Positions 8,963 through 17,110 of a DNA stretch of 64,000 bases are shown one piece after another. The position numbers and the translations under genes are program-made. The notes beneath the pieces are model-generated. The model did no database searches. It saw only the letters and a list, made by a program, of their open reading frames with translations, and was not told the DNA's origin. This DNA comes from JAAYHG01 sp012735455 (lineage in GTDB: Bacteria > Bacillota > DTU030 > DUMP01): the NCBI GenBank assembly GCA_050951365.1, contig JBMNIX010000014.1, forward strand, positions 123,214 to 187,213. Reading direction: 5' to 3'. Positions within the stretch are counted from its first letter, which is position 1, and each line of letters starts with the position of its first letter.

Positions 8963-9084
8963 TCTTATCACCTCCGGTTGCTAGTTTGTGCCAAAGTGAT
9001 TGGATTTATAACAATTCCCCCCTCCTGATTTCCTTTAGCCTGCCCAGACAAATCTGTAGTTTATGTATGCTTTCTCACAACGCT

Positions 9085-9116
9085 AAAGAAAAAAGGCGCC
9101 ATCCACTGGCGCCTTT
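9085..9116 (-). terminator. terminator after the 56-residue gene
   Basis: On the minus strand AAAGGCGCC and GGCGCCTTT form a nine-pair hairpin followed by TTTCTTTAGCG. It lies 28 bases after the stop at 9144. Confidence 0.8.
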
Positions 9117-9143
9117 AGCTCCGACACCTATTCTCTATATTTT

Positions 9144-9314
9144 TTATAAGAAGCTAAGCCACTTGCGGGTGCGTTTCGTCTTGGTAGGTAAAATGGGAAT
9201 TATCACTTGAACCTGGCGGAGAAGCTCTTGTCGGACTGCCGCCGGGAGTTCTCCCTGCCAGCGCTGAAGAGATTCAGGAGTAGCAGCTGTTTTCGCTGTT
9301 GACGGCTCTTTCAT
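9144..9314 (-). CDS. small basic protein of unknown function (56 aa)
   Basis: A short gene below usual length cut-offs. ATG 9314 has GGGAGGT 5 bases upstream and the frame ends with TAA at 9144-9146, closely followed by a strong terminator. The product begins MKEPSTAKTA, has a central SLQRWQGELPAAVRQELLRQ stretch likely to be helical, and ends with a basic tail (KTKRTRKWLSFL). No membrane segment or cysteine is present. It follows ppx on the same strand with 37 bases between them, so it may be co-transcribed with it. No family is recognised. Confidence 0.6.
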   Translation of the reverse strand: MKEPSTAKTAATPESLQRWQGELPAAVRQELLRQVQVIIPILPTKTKRTRKWLSFL

Positions 9315-9351
9315 TTTTTACCTCCCGGCCTTAGCATGATACCAGCTCATT

Positions 9352-10284
9352 TTATGTCTTCTCGTTCCCGGATGTGCCTGCCCGCAGGTCGTACAAGGAG
9401 CCCAGTAGTGAATCGGCGTCACTCACTATATAGCTGCCAAGTTCGAACCTCTCCTGTACCAACTGCAATATCATGGTCCCAGCCAAGATAATGTCCGCAC
9501 GCGCAGCCGGCAAGCCCGGAAGTCCCTTGCGCTCGGCTACAGGCAAAGAGGCCAGCTGTAGTAGAAAGCCTCTTAAATCCTGAGCACTGAGAGTAAAACC
9601 CTGCACTTTATCAGGTGAATACTCCTTCAGGCCCAGCCCCATAGCAGCCAGAGTTGTGGCTGTCCCGCCCACGGCCACGGCCTTCGTCTCGGACCCCAAG
9701 TATACTGGCTCCACTTGGCGTAACGCAGAGCGAATCACCGCTGTCAGCTCTCTTAGTTCCTCTTCGGTAGCCGGATCATTCTTCAGGTAGGCCTCCGTCA
9801 GACGCACAGCACCAATGTTGAGGCTCCAGGCAACGGCAACCTGTTCTTTCTCCCCCCATACCAGTTCTGTGCTGCCGCCACCTACATCCACCACTAGAAT
9901 CCTTCCCTGAACACCTACAGCCCGGGTAGCACCCAGGAAGCTGAAACGTGCTTCTGTCTCTCCGTTGAGAACCTCAGGCCTTAAACCGATCTCGGACTGG
10001 ATCCGGGACAGGAACTCCTCGCGGTTGACTGCATCACGTACAGCACTGGTGGCAAAGACGCGCACTGCGCTGCTGCCCATGCTACGGGCAACTGTATAAA
10101 ACTCCGCCACCGCCCGGGCTGTACGTTCCTGGGCTTCAGGGAGAAGAGAGCGGCTCTCTCCAAGACCCTGCCCTAAGCGGGTAGGTGTCAATTCTTGACG
10201 CACCACCTGGAGGTGATCCGCTTTTTCATCTACCACCAGAAGCCTGGTAGAATTGGTGCCGATGTCTATGGCGGCGATACGCAC
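9352..10284 (-). CDS. ppx: exopolyphosphatase, Ppx/GppA family
   Basis: Phosphatase (310 aa) of the ASKHA fold that removes terminal phosphate from inorganic polyphosphate or converts pppGpp to ppGpp. The N-terminal phosphate-1 motif AAIDIGTNSTRLLV, the central VVDVGGGSTELV (phosphate-2) and the adenosine-region VAVGGTATTLAAM are all present. The length matches the short Ppx form that lacks the C-terminal HD domain. GTG 10284 is chosen because GAGGAG then lies 9 bases upstream; the ATG three codons earlier has no room for a ribosome-binding site. It follows yabR, from which it is separated by a terminator-like hairpin. Which of the two activities dominates cannot be told from the sequence. 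Confidence 0.9.
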   Translation of the reverse strand: MRIAAIDIGTNSTRLLVVDEKADHLQVVRQELTPTRLGQGLGESRSLLPEAQERTARAVAEFYTVARSMGSSAVRVFATSAVRDAVNREEFLSRIQSEIGLRPEVLNGETEARFSFLGATRAVGVQGRILVVDVGGGSTELVWGEKEQVAVAWSLNIGAVRLTEAYLKNDPATEEELRELTAVIRSALRQVEPVYLGSETKAVAVGGTATTLAAMGLGLKEYSPDKVQGFTLSAQDLRGFLLQLASLPVAERKGLPGLPAARADIILAGTMILQLVQERFELGSYIVSDADSLLGSLYDLRAGTSGNEKT

Positions 10285-10308
10285 GAGTATCATCTCCTCA
10301 ACAAAATA

Positions 10309-10331
10309 AGGCACCCTGCGTCAGGATGCCT
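10309..10331 (-). terminator. hairpin between yabR and ppx
   Basis: On the minus strand AGGCATCCTG and CAGGGTGCCT pair with one mismatch and are followed by TATTTTGTTG. It probably ends part of the yabR transcripts just before the ppx ribosome-binding site. Confidence 0.6.
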
Positions 10332-10356
10332 CTTGCAAACTACTGTATTATGCTAA

Positions 10357-10788
10357 CTAATAGTCCGCGCCACGAACGTCCCAACTCCGGCGACTACTTC
10401 CTCTCCCACCGCGCTTCAAATCTGTGTTCCTGCGCAGGTCCGATTGGCGTTCGTCACTTTCCTTAAGAAAGCGCGCTAGCTTATCCTCAAAACTCATACT
10501 GGGGCGCCGGGCTTCACGAGTAGGGCCGGTCCCAACGCGACGACGTGGACCAGAGTTGGTTACTTGCCGAATGGAGAGGCCAATCTTACCACTCTTGTCG
10601 AGGCCGATAACTTTAACCTTAACCTTGTCCTGTTCCTTAAGGAAGTCCTTGACGTCCCGGACGTAGGTATCCGCTACCTCAGAGATATGCACCAGTCCCG
10701 TCTGCCCATCCGGCAGGGTGACAAAAGCACCAAAGTGGGTTATACCGGTGACTACGCCCTCGACAATACTACCTACTTCCAATGCCAT
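10357..10788 (-). CDS. yabR: S1-domain RNA-binding protein YabR
   Basis: A small RNA-binding protein (143 aa). Residues 1-72 form a single S1 domain (VGSIVEGVVTGITHFGAFV, GLVHISEVA, KVKVKVIGLD). The rest is a basic, Arg-rich tail that is probably disordered. It keeps the position it has in Bacillus, directly after divIC. The family (YabR, general stress protein 13) is linked to ribosomes and translation, but the precise role is not settled. Confidence 0.9.
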   Translation of the reverse strand: MALEVGSIVEGVVTGITHFGAFVTLPDGQTGLVHISEVADTYVRDVKDFLKEQDKVKVKVIGLDKSGKIGLSIRQVTNSGPRRRVGTGPTREARRPSMSFEDKLARFLKESDERQSDLRRNTDLKRGGRGSSRRSWDVRGADY

Positions 10789-10854
10789 GCGCGGCCTGTT
10801 CCTCCTTAGTATTCTCTCCGACAGGGCTATTATAGCTGCCAGGCCCTTTTTCTG

Positions 10855-11223
10855 TCAATAGCTATTACCTGGCACAGCTTGAATTTGTCCAGGCATGAAG
10901 ATTATTTCGCCTGGTTTGACTAAACCTAGTTGTTCTCTCGCCGCCTTCTCTATGTAGGCATCACTTTCGAGATAGCTTATTTCCCGGCGCAGCTCCTCGG
11001 AACGTTGCTCTGTGACGGCAATCTCGCGCTCTACCTGGGCCAACCTGTTCTTGAGCTCCCAGGCCAGACGTAGCTGGCCCGCAGAGGAGTAAACGAAGTA
11101 AAACAGCAGAGCAGAAAGCAATACTATCCCAAAACCTCTATTCCTTTTCTTTGGCCTCTTACCCCGGCCAGGAACCGGCATGGCAAGGAATTGTTGTTTC
11201 TTTCGCTGCAGGGAAATCGCCAT
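10855..11223 (-). CDS. divIC: septum formation initiator protein DivIC
   Basis: Bitopic cell-division protein (122 aa) of the DivIC/FtsB family. A basic cytoplasmic N-terminus is followed by one membrane segment (about residues 32-48, GFGIVLLSALLFYFVYSS). A coiled coil comes next (about 50-90, with NRLAQVEREIAVTEQRSEEL), then the conserved IEKAAREQLGLVKPGEIIF end. ATG 11223 is preferred because GGTGG then stands 6 bases upstream; ATG at 11229 is too close to it. In B. subtilis DivIC works with FtsL and DivIB in the divisome. It lies between yabQ and yabR as in Bacillus. Confidence 0.9.
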   Translation of the reverse strand: MAISLQRKKQQFLAMPVPGRGKRPKKRNRGFGIVLLSALLFYFVYSSAGQLRLAWELKNRLAQVEREIAVTEQRSEELRREISYLESDAYIEKAAREQLGLVKPGEIIFMPGQIQAVPGNSY

Positions 11224-11288
11224 TGGCATCCACCTCGGCCCAGGAATGGTCCATTGTAGAGTGTTCGGCACCGACCAGGTTTTCCCTG

Positions 11289-11774
11289 CTATCTTTTCCT
11301 ATTTTTTTGCCAGTGTGCCAGCAACTGTAATTTACGTCTACCCATCCGTACAACAGCTCGGCATAAGCGTCGCCCACCGCTGAATCCTGCTGCCCCTAGG
11401 CGGGCGCTAAGGCACAGCGGTACCCAAACAGGCAGGCCCAGGATAAGGGCAAGGCGGAGAAAAAAACGCAGCCCTTTGCGGAATAGTTGACGCAGGGGTC
11501 GTGCCAAGGGCGGGCTCAGCGTAAGCTGGTGCAGCAGGAAGCCACTGGCCAGGCTGAGAAAAATATAAAACCGCACCTGACCATAATTCGTCCGCATGAG
11601 GACAAAGGCGGTAGCCAGGGCAGCCAGGGTCCAAAAGCCAAGGTCACCAATCGCTGTGAAAACCCATCCCGGGCGCAAGACAGCACGGCAGGCTCGCCAG
11701 ATGTCGAAGACAAGGCTCAGCCCTACCCCGCAGCCAAAAGTCCAGGCCAGAGTCTTGAGTTCAAACTCAAGCAC
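11289..11774 (-). CDS. yabQ: spore cortex biosynthesis protein YabQ
   Basis: Multi-pass membrane protein (161 aa) of the YabQ family, needed for spore cortex formation in B. subtilis. The hydrophobic segments span about residues 8-25, 40-60, 68-85 and 102-122, and the C-terminus is Arg-rich. The family segments GLSLVFDIWRACR and GQVRFYIFLSLASGFLLHQ are recognisable. The GTG start at 11774 has GGGGGAG 8 bases upstream. It follows yabP at a distance of 16 bases and precedes divIC, the conserved order, so the three are probably co-transcribed. Confidence 0.85.
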   Translation of the reverse strand: MLEFELKTLAWTFGCGVGLSLVFDIWRACRAVLRPGWVFTAIGDLGFWTLAALATAFVLMRTNYGQVRFYIFLSLASGFLLHQLTLSPPLARPLRQLFRKGLRFFLRLALILGLPVWVPLCLSARLGAAGFSGGRRLCRAVVRMGRRKLQLLAHWQKNRKR

Positions 11775-11790
11775 GCACTCGACTCCCCCT

Positions 11791-12060
11791 TCACTTCAGG
11801 AGACGGGCCAAGAGACCACGGCCGCGTTTGTCCTCTCTGCTCTCACTGTACTCTAGCCCCTGAATATCACCTTCTACCTCAAGCTTCTCCTGCTCCAAAC
11901 TTAGCTGCTTAATATGGAGGTTTTCACCCTTGAGGTGAAGCATGCCGAGAACGGTCTCCAAAACTATGCTCTTGTCGTCGAAACTGTCCACATGACGGAC
12001 ACCACTTACCTCCAAGCGCTGCCGGTTAGATAACAGCAGGCGGTGCTCCTGGGACTTCAT
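11791..12060 (-). CDS. yabP: sporulation protein YabP
   Basis: Small protein (89 aa) of the YabP/YqfC family, needed for sporulation in B. subtilis and coupled there to yabQ. The family pattern EHRLLLSNRQRLEVSGVRHV, FDDKSIVLET and G.LHLKGENLHI is clear, and a charged C-terminus (ESREDKRGRG) follows. ATG 12060 is chosen from the family N-terminus, and a GGTGGAG stretch runs up to it. It lies just downstream of the spoIID hairpin and heads the yabP-yabQ-divIC-yabR group. Confidence 0.85.
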   Translation of the reverse strand: MKSQEHRLLLSNRQRLEVSGVRHVDSFDDKSIVLETVLGMLHLKGENLHIKQLSLEQEKLEVEGDIQGLEYSESREDKRGRGLLARLLK

Positions 12061-12138
12061 CTCCACCGTCCTCTCCCCCTCCAGTTGTCCCTTGGTTCCA
12101 GTATCATGTCTATGCCTGCCGGAGCGTAGGAATGACAA

Positions 12139-12166
12139 GAGAGGGGTCAGAAGCCTGACCCCTCTC
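12139..12166 (-). terminator. hairpin between spoIID and yabP
   Basis: GAGAGGGGTCAG and CTGACCCCTCTC form a perfect 12-bp stem with a 4-base loop, 18 bases after the spoIID stop. The T-tail is weak, so it may be a terminator or a processing and stability element. Confidence 0.6.
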
Positions 12167-12184
12167 AAATTCTTCGCTTCGCCA

Positions 12185-13168
12185 TTAGCGATAGAGACGG
12201 TCTATCTTTACGCCGTCAAAGTAGTAGCTTACGATATCCTCAGGGCTCTTGCCATCTTTGGCTAAAGCGTAAGCACCCCACTGGCACATACCAACCCCGT
12301 GCCCAAAACCACGGCCACGGAAAGTTACCTCGTCTCCGGAAACCTTGATTTCATCCAGTAGGATAGACTTCAGGCGCGTGCTGCCTATAGCCACCCGAAA
12401 ATCTGCCCCGGCTACCTGGGTACCAAAAACATTCAGGGTGGTCGCTCGCCCTGTGGGTCCCTTCTTAACCACGCTTACCGTATTCCCCTGGCCGGGCTGC
12501 AGGTTCATTTTTGCCAGGGCGGCGTTTATTTCAGAGCGGGTAAAAGTGGCAGTCCAAGCCTTGTCTTCCGGCGGCGCCACACGTTCTCCCGGGTTCTTGA
12601 CACTCTTGATGTAGGGTGGCTCAGCCTCACGATAAGCCAGGCCCTCCTTAGCCATGGCCGTCCGCGGCCCGGCATAGGCGCTAAACCAAGCCTGGATCAG
12701 CTCGCCTTTGTAGGTAGCCACTTCGCCGCGGGTGCGTTTCACTGCCTTTCTTACGCTGTCATTTATCCGCGATTCATCGTAGGCCTGAAACTCCTCTACC
12801 TTGGTGGAGACATCTGTCCCGTGAAGAGAACGGGTTCCACCCTTGCTCTCCAATGCCTGCAGGGTAAAGGTACGGGCCAGTATGGCTTGTGCGGCCAAGG
12901 CCTCCTCAGGCCACGTAGGCTCCATCTCGGCAGCCACCACACCGGCAATGTAGTCTTCCAGCTTAACCTGCTTCTTTTGCCCGGTCTTGTTGTCGTAAAG
13001 CGAGAGGGTAGGTTCACGTCCAGAGCGGGCTTCGGCAACAGGGCCACTGGCCTCAGGTCTCGGTGGGGCCTTCTGCGGCTGACGTAGGCAGCCGGACATT
13101 GTAAAGAAGATCCCCACTAACAACGCCGTAATGAAAAACAGGGTCAAGAATCTGTGTTTCCTCCACAC
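12185..13168 (-). CDS. spoIID: SpoIID/LytB-family protein
   Basis: Membrane-anchored protein (327 aa) of the SpoIID family, lytic transglycosylases that drive engulfment in the sporangium. The N-terminus has one hydrophobic segment (about residues 8-27) ending MSGC, possibly a weak lipobox but perhaps only a membrane anchor. A proline-rich linker follows, then the SpoIID domain from about 55 (VKLEDYIAGVVAAEMEPTWP, EALAAQAILARTF). The conserved end GRGFGHGVGMCQWGAYALA is present. The catalytic Glu of the family lies in the AEMEPTWP segment. The gene is near typical length and lies between rqcP and yabP. Whether it is the engulfment SpoIID or a paralogue cannot be said. Confidence 0.85.
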   Translation of the reverse strand: MWRKHRFLTLFFITALLVGIFFTMSGCLRQPQKAPPRPEASGPVAEARSGREPTLSLYDNKTGQKKQVKLEDYIAGVVAAEMEPTWPEEALAAQAILARTFTLQALESKGGTRSLHGTDVSTKVEEFQAYDESRINDSVRKAVKRTRGEVATYKGELIQAWFSAYAGPRTAMAKEGLAYREAEPPYIKSVKNPGERVAPPEDKAWTATFTRSEINAALAKMNLQPGQGNTVSVVKKGPTGRATTLNVFGTQVAGADFRVAIGSTRLKSILLDEIKVSGDEVTFRGRGFGHGVGMCQWGAYALAKDGKSPEDIVSYYFDGVKIDRLYR

Positions 13169-13227
13169 GTAGATGGCCTCCTCTCAGATTCTGCCCTTAG
13201 TATGACCAGTGGCCGAGCCAGCTAATC

Positions 13228-13497
13228 TTAGGATTCCTGGTACCCAAACACCTCTTCCTTCACTACCCGATACAGATCCTTGGCCTCGCCGGCACGCACA
13301 TTAGGCCGTACCTCCAGCACTTCCACAGTAACCTTTTTGCCCCCCCAATGAAGTTCAAGGACATCCCCCGGCTCAACCTCACTGGCAGGTTTGGCCACGC
13401 GACCGTTTATGAGAATGCGGCCCTGATCAGATACCTCCTTGGCGAGGGTACGACGTTTTACCAAGCGAGAAACCTTGAGAAATTTGTCGAGACGCAT
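13228..13497 (-). CDS. rqcP: S4-domain RNA-binding protein RqcP (YabO/Hsp15-like)
   Basis: A one-domain S4 RNA-binding protein (89 aa), MRLDKFLKVSRLVKRRTLA followed by GRILINGRVAKPASEV and PGDVLEL. B. subtilis YabO, now called RqcP, acts in ribosome-associated quality control with RqcH on stalled 50S subunits. ATG 13497 is used rather than the ATG one codon earlier because it is the family start; either is possible. It keeps the Bacillus position next to mazG, here with an HU gene in between. Confidence 0.88.
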   Translation of the reverse strand: MRLDKFLKVSRLVKRRTLAKEVSDQGRILINGRVAKPASEVEPGDVLELHWGGKKVTVEVLEVRPNVRAGEAKDLYRVVKEEVFGYQES

Positions 13498-13519
13498 CAA
13501 ACCCTCTCCTTTGGCCTAC

Positions 13520-13560
13520 CAAAACAAAAGCACCTGGCTAACTTGGCTGCCAGGTGCTTT
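13520..13560 (-). terminator. terminator of the HU gene
   Basis: On the minus strand AAAGCACCTGGC and GCCAGGTGCTTT form a 12-bp hairpin followed by TGTTTTGGT. It stands 7 bases after the HU stop codon and just before rqcP. Confidence 0.85.
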
Positions 13561-13566
13561 GTTTTG

Positions 13567-13845
13567 CTACTTCTTAGCTACAGCCTCCCGAAGACCTTTG
13601 CCAGCCTTAAAGACAGGAAGTCTGGCCGCAGCAATTTCAATTTCCTCACCTGTCTGCGGGTTGCGTCCCTTCCGGGCCGCGCGCTCTCGTACCTCAAAGG
13701 TACCAAAGCCCACAACCTGTACCTTATCACCAGCTGCCAAGGCCTCGCCCACCGTGTCGAAAAGTGCGCCCACCGCTTTTTCAGCATCCTTCTTGGTTAG
13801 ACCACTCTTTTCGGCCACCGCGTTTACTAAGTCCGTCTTGTTCAC
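13567..13845 (-). CDS. hup: HU-family DNA-binding protein
   Basis: Histone-like nucleoid protein (92 aa). The N-terminal helices begin MNKTDLVNAVAEKSGLTKK, the signature GFGTFEVRERAARKGRNPQT covers the start of the DNA-binding arm, and the C-terminal FKAGKGLREAV is typical. The GTG start at 13845 has AGGAGGG upstream. It is likely dimeric and bends and compacts DNA. Its own terminator and the 81-base gap from mazG suggest a separate, highly expressed transcript. Confidence 0.93.
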   Translation of the reverse strand: MNKTDLVNAVAEKSGLTKKDAEKAVGALFDTVGEALAAGDKVQVVGFGTFEVRERAARKGRNPQTGEEIEIAAARLPVFKAGKGLREAVAKK

Positions 13846-13926
13846 CTAATTCCCTCCTCTTTCGTGCCCATTACCCTGTACATCTATTCTCCAAGAAAAG
13901 CCAATATCCTCCTTGTTTCGGCGAAT

Positions 13927-14718
13927 TTAAGAAAGTTTTTCCAGGTCCTTGGCTTTTTCCCACAGGTTATCCATCTCCGCCAGGGATAAATCGGCTGCCG
14001 AGCGACCAGAGGCCGCTGCGGCCTGTTCGATAAAGGCGAACCGCTCCTCGAACTTGCGTGTTGTGGCCGTAAGGGCCAGCTCCGGCTCTACCTGAAGAAA
14101 GCGGGCCACATTAACCACTGCAAAAATGAGGTCGCCCAGCTCTTCGGACACCGCGTCATGGTTGCCCCTTTCCACCGCCGCCTTAAGTTCACTAATCTCC
14201 TCGTCCACCTTCTCCCAGGCTCCATTGGCGTCGGGCCAGTCGAAGCCTACCCGGGCTGCACGGCCCTGGATCTTGTAGGCTCTGAGCAGGGCAGGAAGAC
14301 CTCGGGGTACACCATCTAGAATGGCGGCTTTCTTCCCCGCCTCCTCTTTCTCTTGCTTCTTGATCTCCTGCCAATTTACTAGAACTTCAGCACTGGATCC
14401 GACCTCGGTCTCGCCAAAGACATGCGGATGACGGCGGATCATTTTTTTCACAATTCCCTGCACCACATCATTGATATCGAAAGCACCTGCCTCTTCAGCG
14501 AGCCGGGCATGGAACACTACCTGTAAGAGTAAGTCTCCCAATTCCTCCCGAAGATTATTCATATCGTGCGCATCTATAGCCTCGATCACCTCATAGCACT
14601 CCTCAATGAGGTAACGCCTGAGACTGGCATGATCTTGTTCCTTGTCCCAAGGGCAGCCGGTTGGACCACGCAGCTTGGCCATAACTTCCACCAATGGATC
14701 CAGCGGAAATTTCGCCAT
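13927..14718 (-). CDS. mazG: nucleoside triphosphate pyrophosphohydrolase MazG
   Basis: All-alpha NTP pyrophosphohydrolase (263 aa) that splits NTPs, including damaged or non-canonical ones, into NMP and PPi. It has the usual two MazG domains. The first (about residues 10-110) has CPWDKEQDHASLRRYLIEE, EVIEAID and EELGDLLLQVVFHA. The second (about 150-240) has EISELKAA, EELGDLIFAVVN and the metal-binding acidic residues. The length is typical. It is close behind spoVB (4 bases apart), as in Bacillus where yabM and yabN are adjacent, though the N-terminal methylase domain of Bacillus YabN is absent here. Confidence 0.93.
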   Translation of the reverse strand: MAKFPLDPLVEVMAKLRGPTGCPWDKEQDHASLRRYLIEECYEVIEAIDAHDMNNLREELGDLLLQVVFHARLAEEAGAFDINDVVQGIVKKMIRRHPHVFGETEVGSSAEVLVNWQEIKKQEKEEAGKKAAILDGVPRGLPALLRAYKIQGRAARVGFDWPDANGAWEKVDEEISELKAAVERGNHDAVSEELGDLIFAVVNVARFLQVEPELALTATTRKFEERFAFIEQAAAASGRSAADLSLAEMDNLWEKAKDLEKLS

Positions 14719-14722
14719 GTTT

Positions 14723-16315
14723 TTACCTCCTTGCCAAGCTTCCTGGCTTTAGGCGCTGGGCCAAAGAACGCAGCGGGCCAGGAAGTAGTTCCAAATCCTC
14801 AAGACTGAAAGCCCGAACCAGAAAGAGGGCTGAACTATAACCCAACCCCCCCAACCCAATGGCCAAGATGGTAGCCAGGCTTGTCCCTAGGGAAGAAAGC
14901 AGGATCCGGTAGCCAATGACCACAACCAGAGCCATGATGGCTGTGGCCGCTGCCGGCTTCAACACCAGTTCACGCACATCCCAAGAGAAGCTCACTAGGC
15001 GGTTGATGGCCAAAGAATTAAGTAACGTGGCCAGAAAAAAGGTGCTTACTGTCCCCAAGGCTGCTCCACGAATTCCCAAGAGCGGCACAGCCGTAAGACT
15101 GTAAGTCAGGATCACCTTGAGTACTGCTCCTAGAGCTAAGCTTTTGACAGGTATATCCGTACGCCCTAGACCTTGAAGAATGCCGGAAGTAGTCTGGTGC
15201 AGGCCGAGGAAGAGGCAGCTGGCCGAAAGTGCTGCCAGAGTTGGCCCCGCCGCGGGCAGATCGTAAAGGAGGTCCATGATAGGACTGGCCAGAATGAAAA
15301 GACCGACAAACGCCGGTAATTCAACCAGTATTGCTAAGCGCAGTCCAGTCTTGATACGTCGTTTAAGCAGGGCTAGATCTCCGCTGGTGGCAGCAGCCGA
15401 AATGGTTGGTACTAAGCTCACCGCCAACGCTACGGTAATGATCGTTGGCAGATTGATTAAGGTAGCCGCCATCTGTGAAAGCTGGCCAAAAAGGGCCGTT
15501 GCTTCAGGGACAGTATACCCGGCTACCTCCAAGCGAATGGGTACCAGAATCACGTCTATATTCTGCATGATGGGCATTACCAAACTGGCCATGGAAACCG
15601 GGATGGCCAGACGAAAGATAGCCGCCAGGAGCGTCCTCTTATCTTGTGGTTCACTGGGCTCAGCCACTAGCGGCCGCTCACGGCGATAATAAAAGAAAAG
15701 GACCAAAAGTGCTCCAGCTGCCCCGCTAACAGCACCAAAGGCTGCACCCGCAGCAGCGAACTCAATTCCACGGCTGAGGAGCAGGTACCCCAGTACCAAG
15801 GCCGTACCAGCCCGGAAGAGCTGCTCCACCACCTGGGAAACAGCGGTAGGCACCATGTCTTGCTGGCCTTGAAAGTAGCCGCGGAAAGAGGATATGAGTG
15901 CCACCAAGAGTATAGCTGGTGCAATGGCCACAATAGGCCAATAAGCTCGCGCATCACGCAGCCATCCTTGCCGGACCATCACCTGAGCCAGAGCGAAAAG
16001 GAGGAAACTAAAAACAAGACCCAAGGCAAAAAGAGTCCCCAGAGCCACGCGAAATACCTGCTTAGCAGCAGCAGGCTTGCCCTGGGCTAATCTCTCTGCC
16101 ACCAGCTTCGAGATGGCCACCGGAATTCCCGCTGTGGAAATGGCCAGGATCATGGTGTAGAGGGGGTAAGCCATGCCGTAAAGTCCCATACCTTCGTCAC
16201 CAATGAGACGGGCCAAAGGTATCCTATAGATAGCGCCAAGGAGTTTACTTGTAATTCCGGCAGCAGCTAGAATAGCCGCACCGCCCAAGAAGGACTGCGG
16301 CTGTTTCGCTTTCAT
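14723..16315 (-). CDS. spoVB: polysaccharide/lipid flippase, SpoVB type
   Basis: Integral membrane protein (530 aa) of the MATE-like polysaccharide export family (MurJ/SpoVB/YtgP group) with about 14 hydrophobic segments. The family opening FLGGAAILAAAGITSKLLGA and IYRIPLARLIGDEGMGLYGM is clear. SpoVB-group proteins move lipid-linked precursors across the membrane during cortex synthesis. ATG 16315 is chosen because of GTGAGG 8 bases upstream and the family N-terminus; an upstream GTG at 16351 is in frame but has no support. Gene order spoVT-spoVB-mazG is that of Bacillus spoVT-yabM-yabN, which favours SpoVB/YabM over MurJ. Confidence 0.85.
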   Translation of the reverse strand: MKAKQPQSFLGGAAILAAAGITSKLLGAIYRIPLARLIGDEGMGLYGMAYPLYTMILAISTAGIPVAISKLVAERLAQGKPAAAKQVFRVALGTLFALGLVFSFLLFALAQVMVRQGWLRDARAYWPIVAIAPAILLVALISSFRGYFQGQQDMVPTAVSQVVEQLFRAGTALVLGYLLLSRGIEFAAAGAAFGAVSGAAGALLVLFFYYRRERPLVAEPSEPQDKRTLLAAIFRLAIPVSMASLVMPIMQNIDVILVPIRLEVAGYTVPEATALFGQLSQMAATLINLPTIITVALAVSLVPTISAAATSGDLALLKRRIKTGLRLAILVELPAFVGLFILASPIMDLLYDLPAAGPTLAALSASCLFLGLHQTTSGILQGLGRTDIPVKSLALGAVLKVILTYSLTAVPLLGIRGAALGTVSTFFLATLLNSLAINRLVSFSWDVRELVLKPAAATAIMALVVVIGYRILLSSLGTSLATILAIGLGGLGYSSALFLVRAFSLEDLELLPGPLRSLAQRLKPGSLARR

Positions 16316-16426
16316 GATCCGAGCCTCACTTCCTTCCTTTACCACCCCCAATTATATCAAAAAGGGGCCGGGTTTCAACCTGCCCCAAGTTGGCTAATTA
16401 GCATTTAGACGGTGGAAGCAGCGGTA

Positions 16427-16984
16427 CTACTGTTCCATTTGCTTGGCCAAAAAGCCTGCTGCTGTCTCGGCCAGTTTTACCTCCATATCCCCCATTTTGA
16501 CATCCGGGTTTTTCGAGGACAGAATCACAGCTCCAATGGGATCCCCTTCCGCAATGATGGGGGCGATAACCTCAGCACTGAAGCGGCAGTCGTCGTCCTC
16601 TGTTAGACAGTCTTTGCAGTACTTGTGCTCTTTCGGATTGTTGATTAGAACAGTGCGGCGTTCCTCCATAACCTGCTCTACTGCAGTACCAATAGGCTTA
16701 TTAAGGAACTCTTTCTTAGGGGCTCCGGCTACGGCGATAATTGTATCACGGTCAGCAATGCAAGCGATGTGTCCCACTGCTTCTGCAAGGGAGTCGGCGT
16801 ACTCCTGAGCAAAGTCGCTCAGCTCACCAATGGGAGAGTACTTCTTAAGAATTACTTCTCCTTCCCTGTCAACAAATATCTCTAGAGGATCTCCCTCCCG
16901 AATGCGTAAAGTTCTGCGAATCTCCTTGGGTATTACAACGCGACCTAAGTCGTCGATGCGTCGCACGATGCCCGTCGCCTTCAT
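16427..16984 (-). CDS. spoVT: stage V sporulation transcription factor SpoVT
   Basis: Transcription factor (185 aa) with an N-terminal AbrB-type swapped-hairpin DNA-binding domain (residues 1-50, GIVRRIDDLGRVVIPKEIRR) and a C-terminal GAF-like domain (about 55-180, with FAQEYADSLAEAVGHIACIA and VILSSKNPD). In B. subtilis it adjusts the sigma-G regulon in the forespore. ATG 16984 is preceded by GGAGGGGTGGAG. A sigma-G-type promoter is visible upstream at 17031-17060, which agrees with forespore expression. The length and motifs are standard. Confidence 0.95.
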   Translation of the reverse strand: MKATGIVRRIDDLGRVVIPKEIRRTLRIREGDPLEIFVDREGEVILKKYSPIGELSDFAQEYADSLAEAVGHIACIADRDTIIAVAGAPKKEFLNKPIGTAVEQVMEERRTVLINNPKEHKYCKDCLTEDDDCRFSAEVIAPIIAEGDPIGAVILSSKNPDVKMGDMEVKLAETAAGFLAKQMEQ

Positions 16985-17030
16985 CTCCACCCCTCCTTTT
17001 GCCAATCTCATGCGGTAACTGTGTCACAGA

Positions 17031-17060
17031 TAGTATATAGGGATTTTGACACTTTTATTC
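17031..17060 (-). promoter_or_regulatory. candidate sigma-G/sigma-F promoter of spoVT
   Basis: On the minus strand GAATA and TATACTA are separated by 18 bases. These fit the forespore -35 (GHATR) and -10 (CATNHTA) patterns except for the first base of the -10 box. The position is 47 bases before the spoVT start, and spoVT is a sigma-G gene in B. subtilis. Confidence 0.6.
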
Positions 17061-17110
17061 ATTTTTGCCATGCGGGGGTGGATATATTTGCACGCGCTCT
17101 CTAGTAGCCC

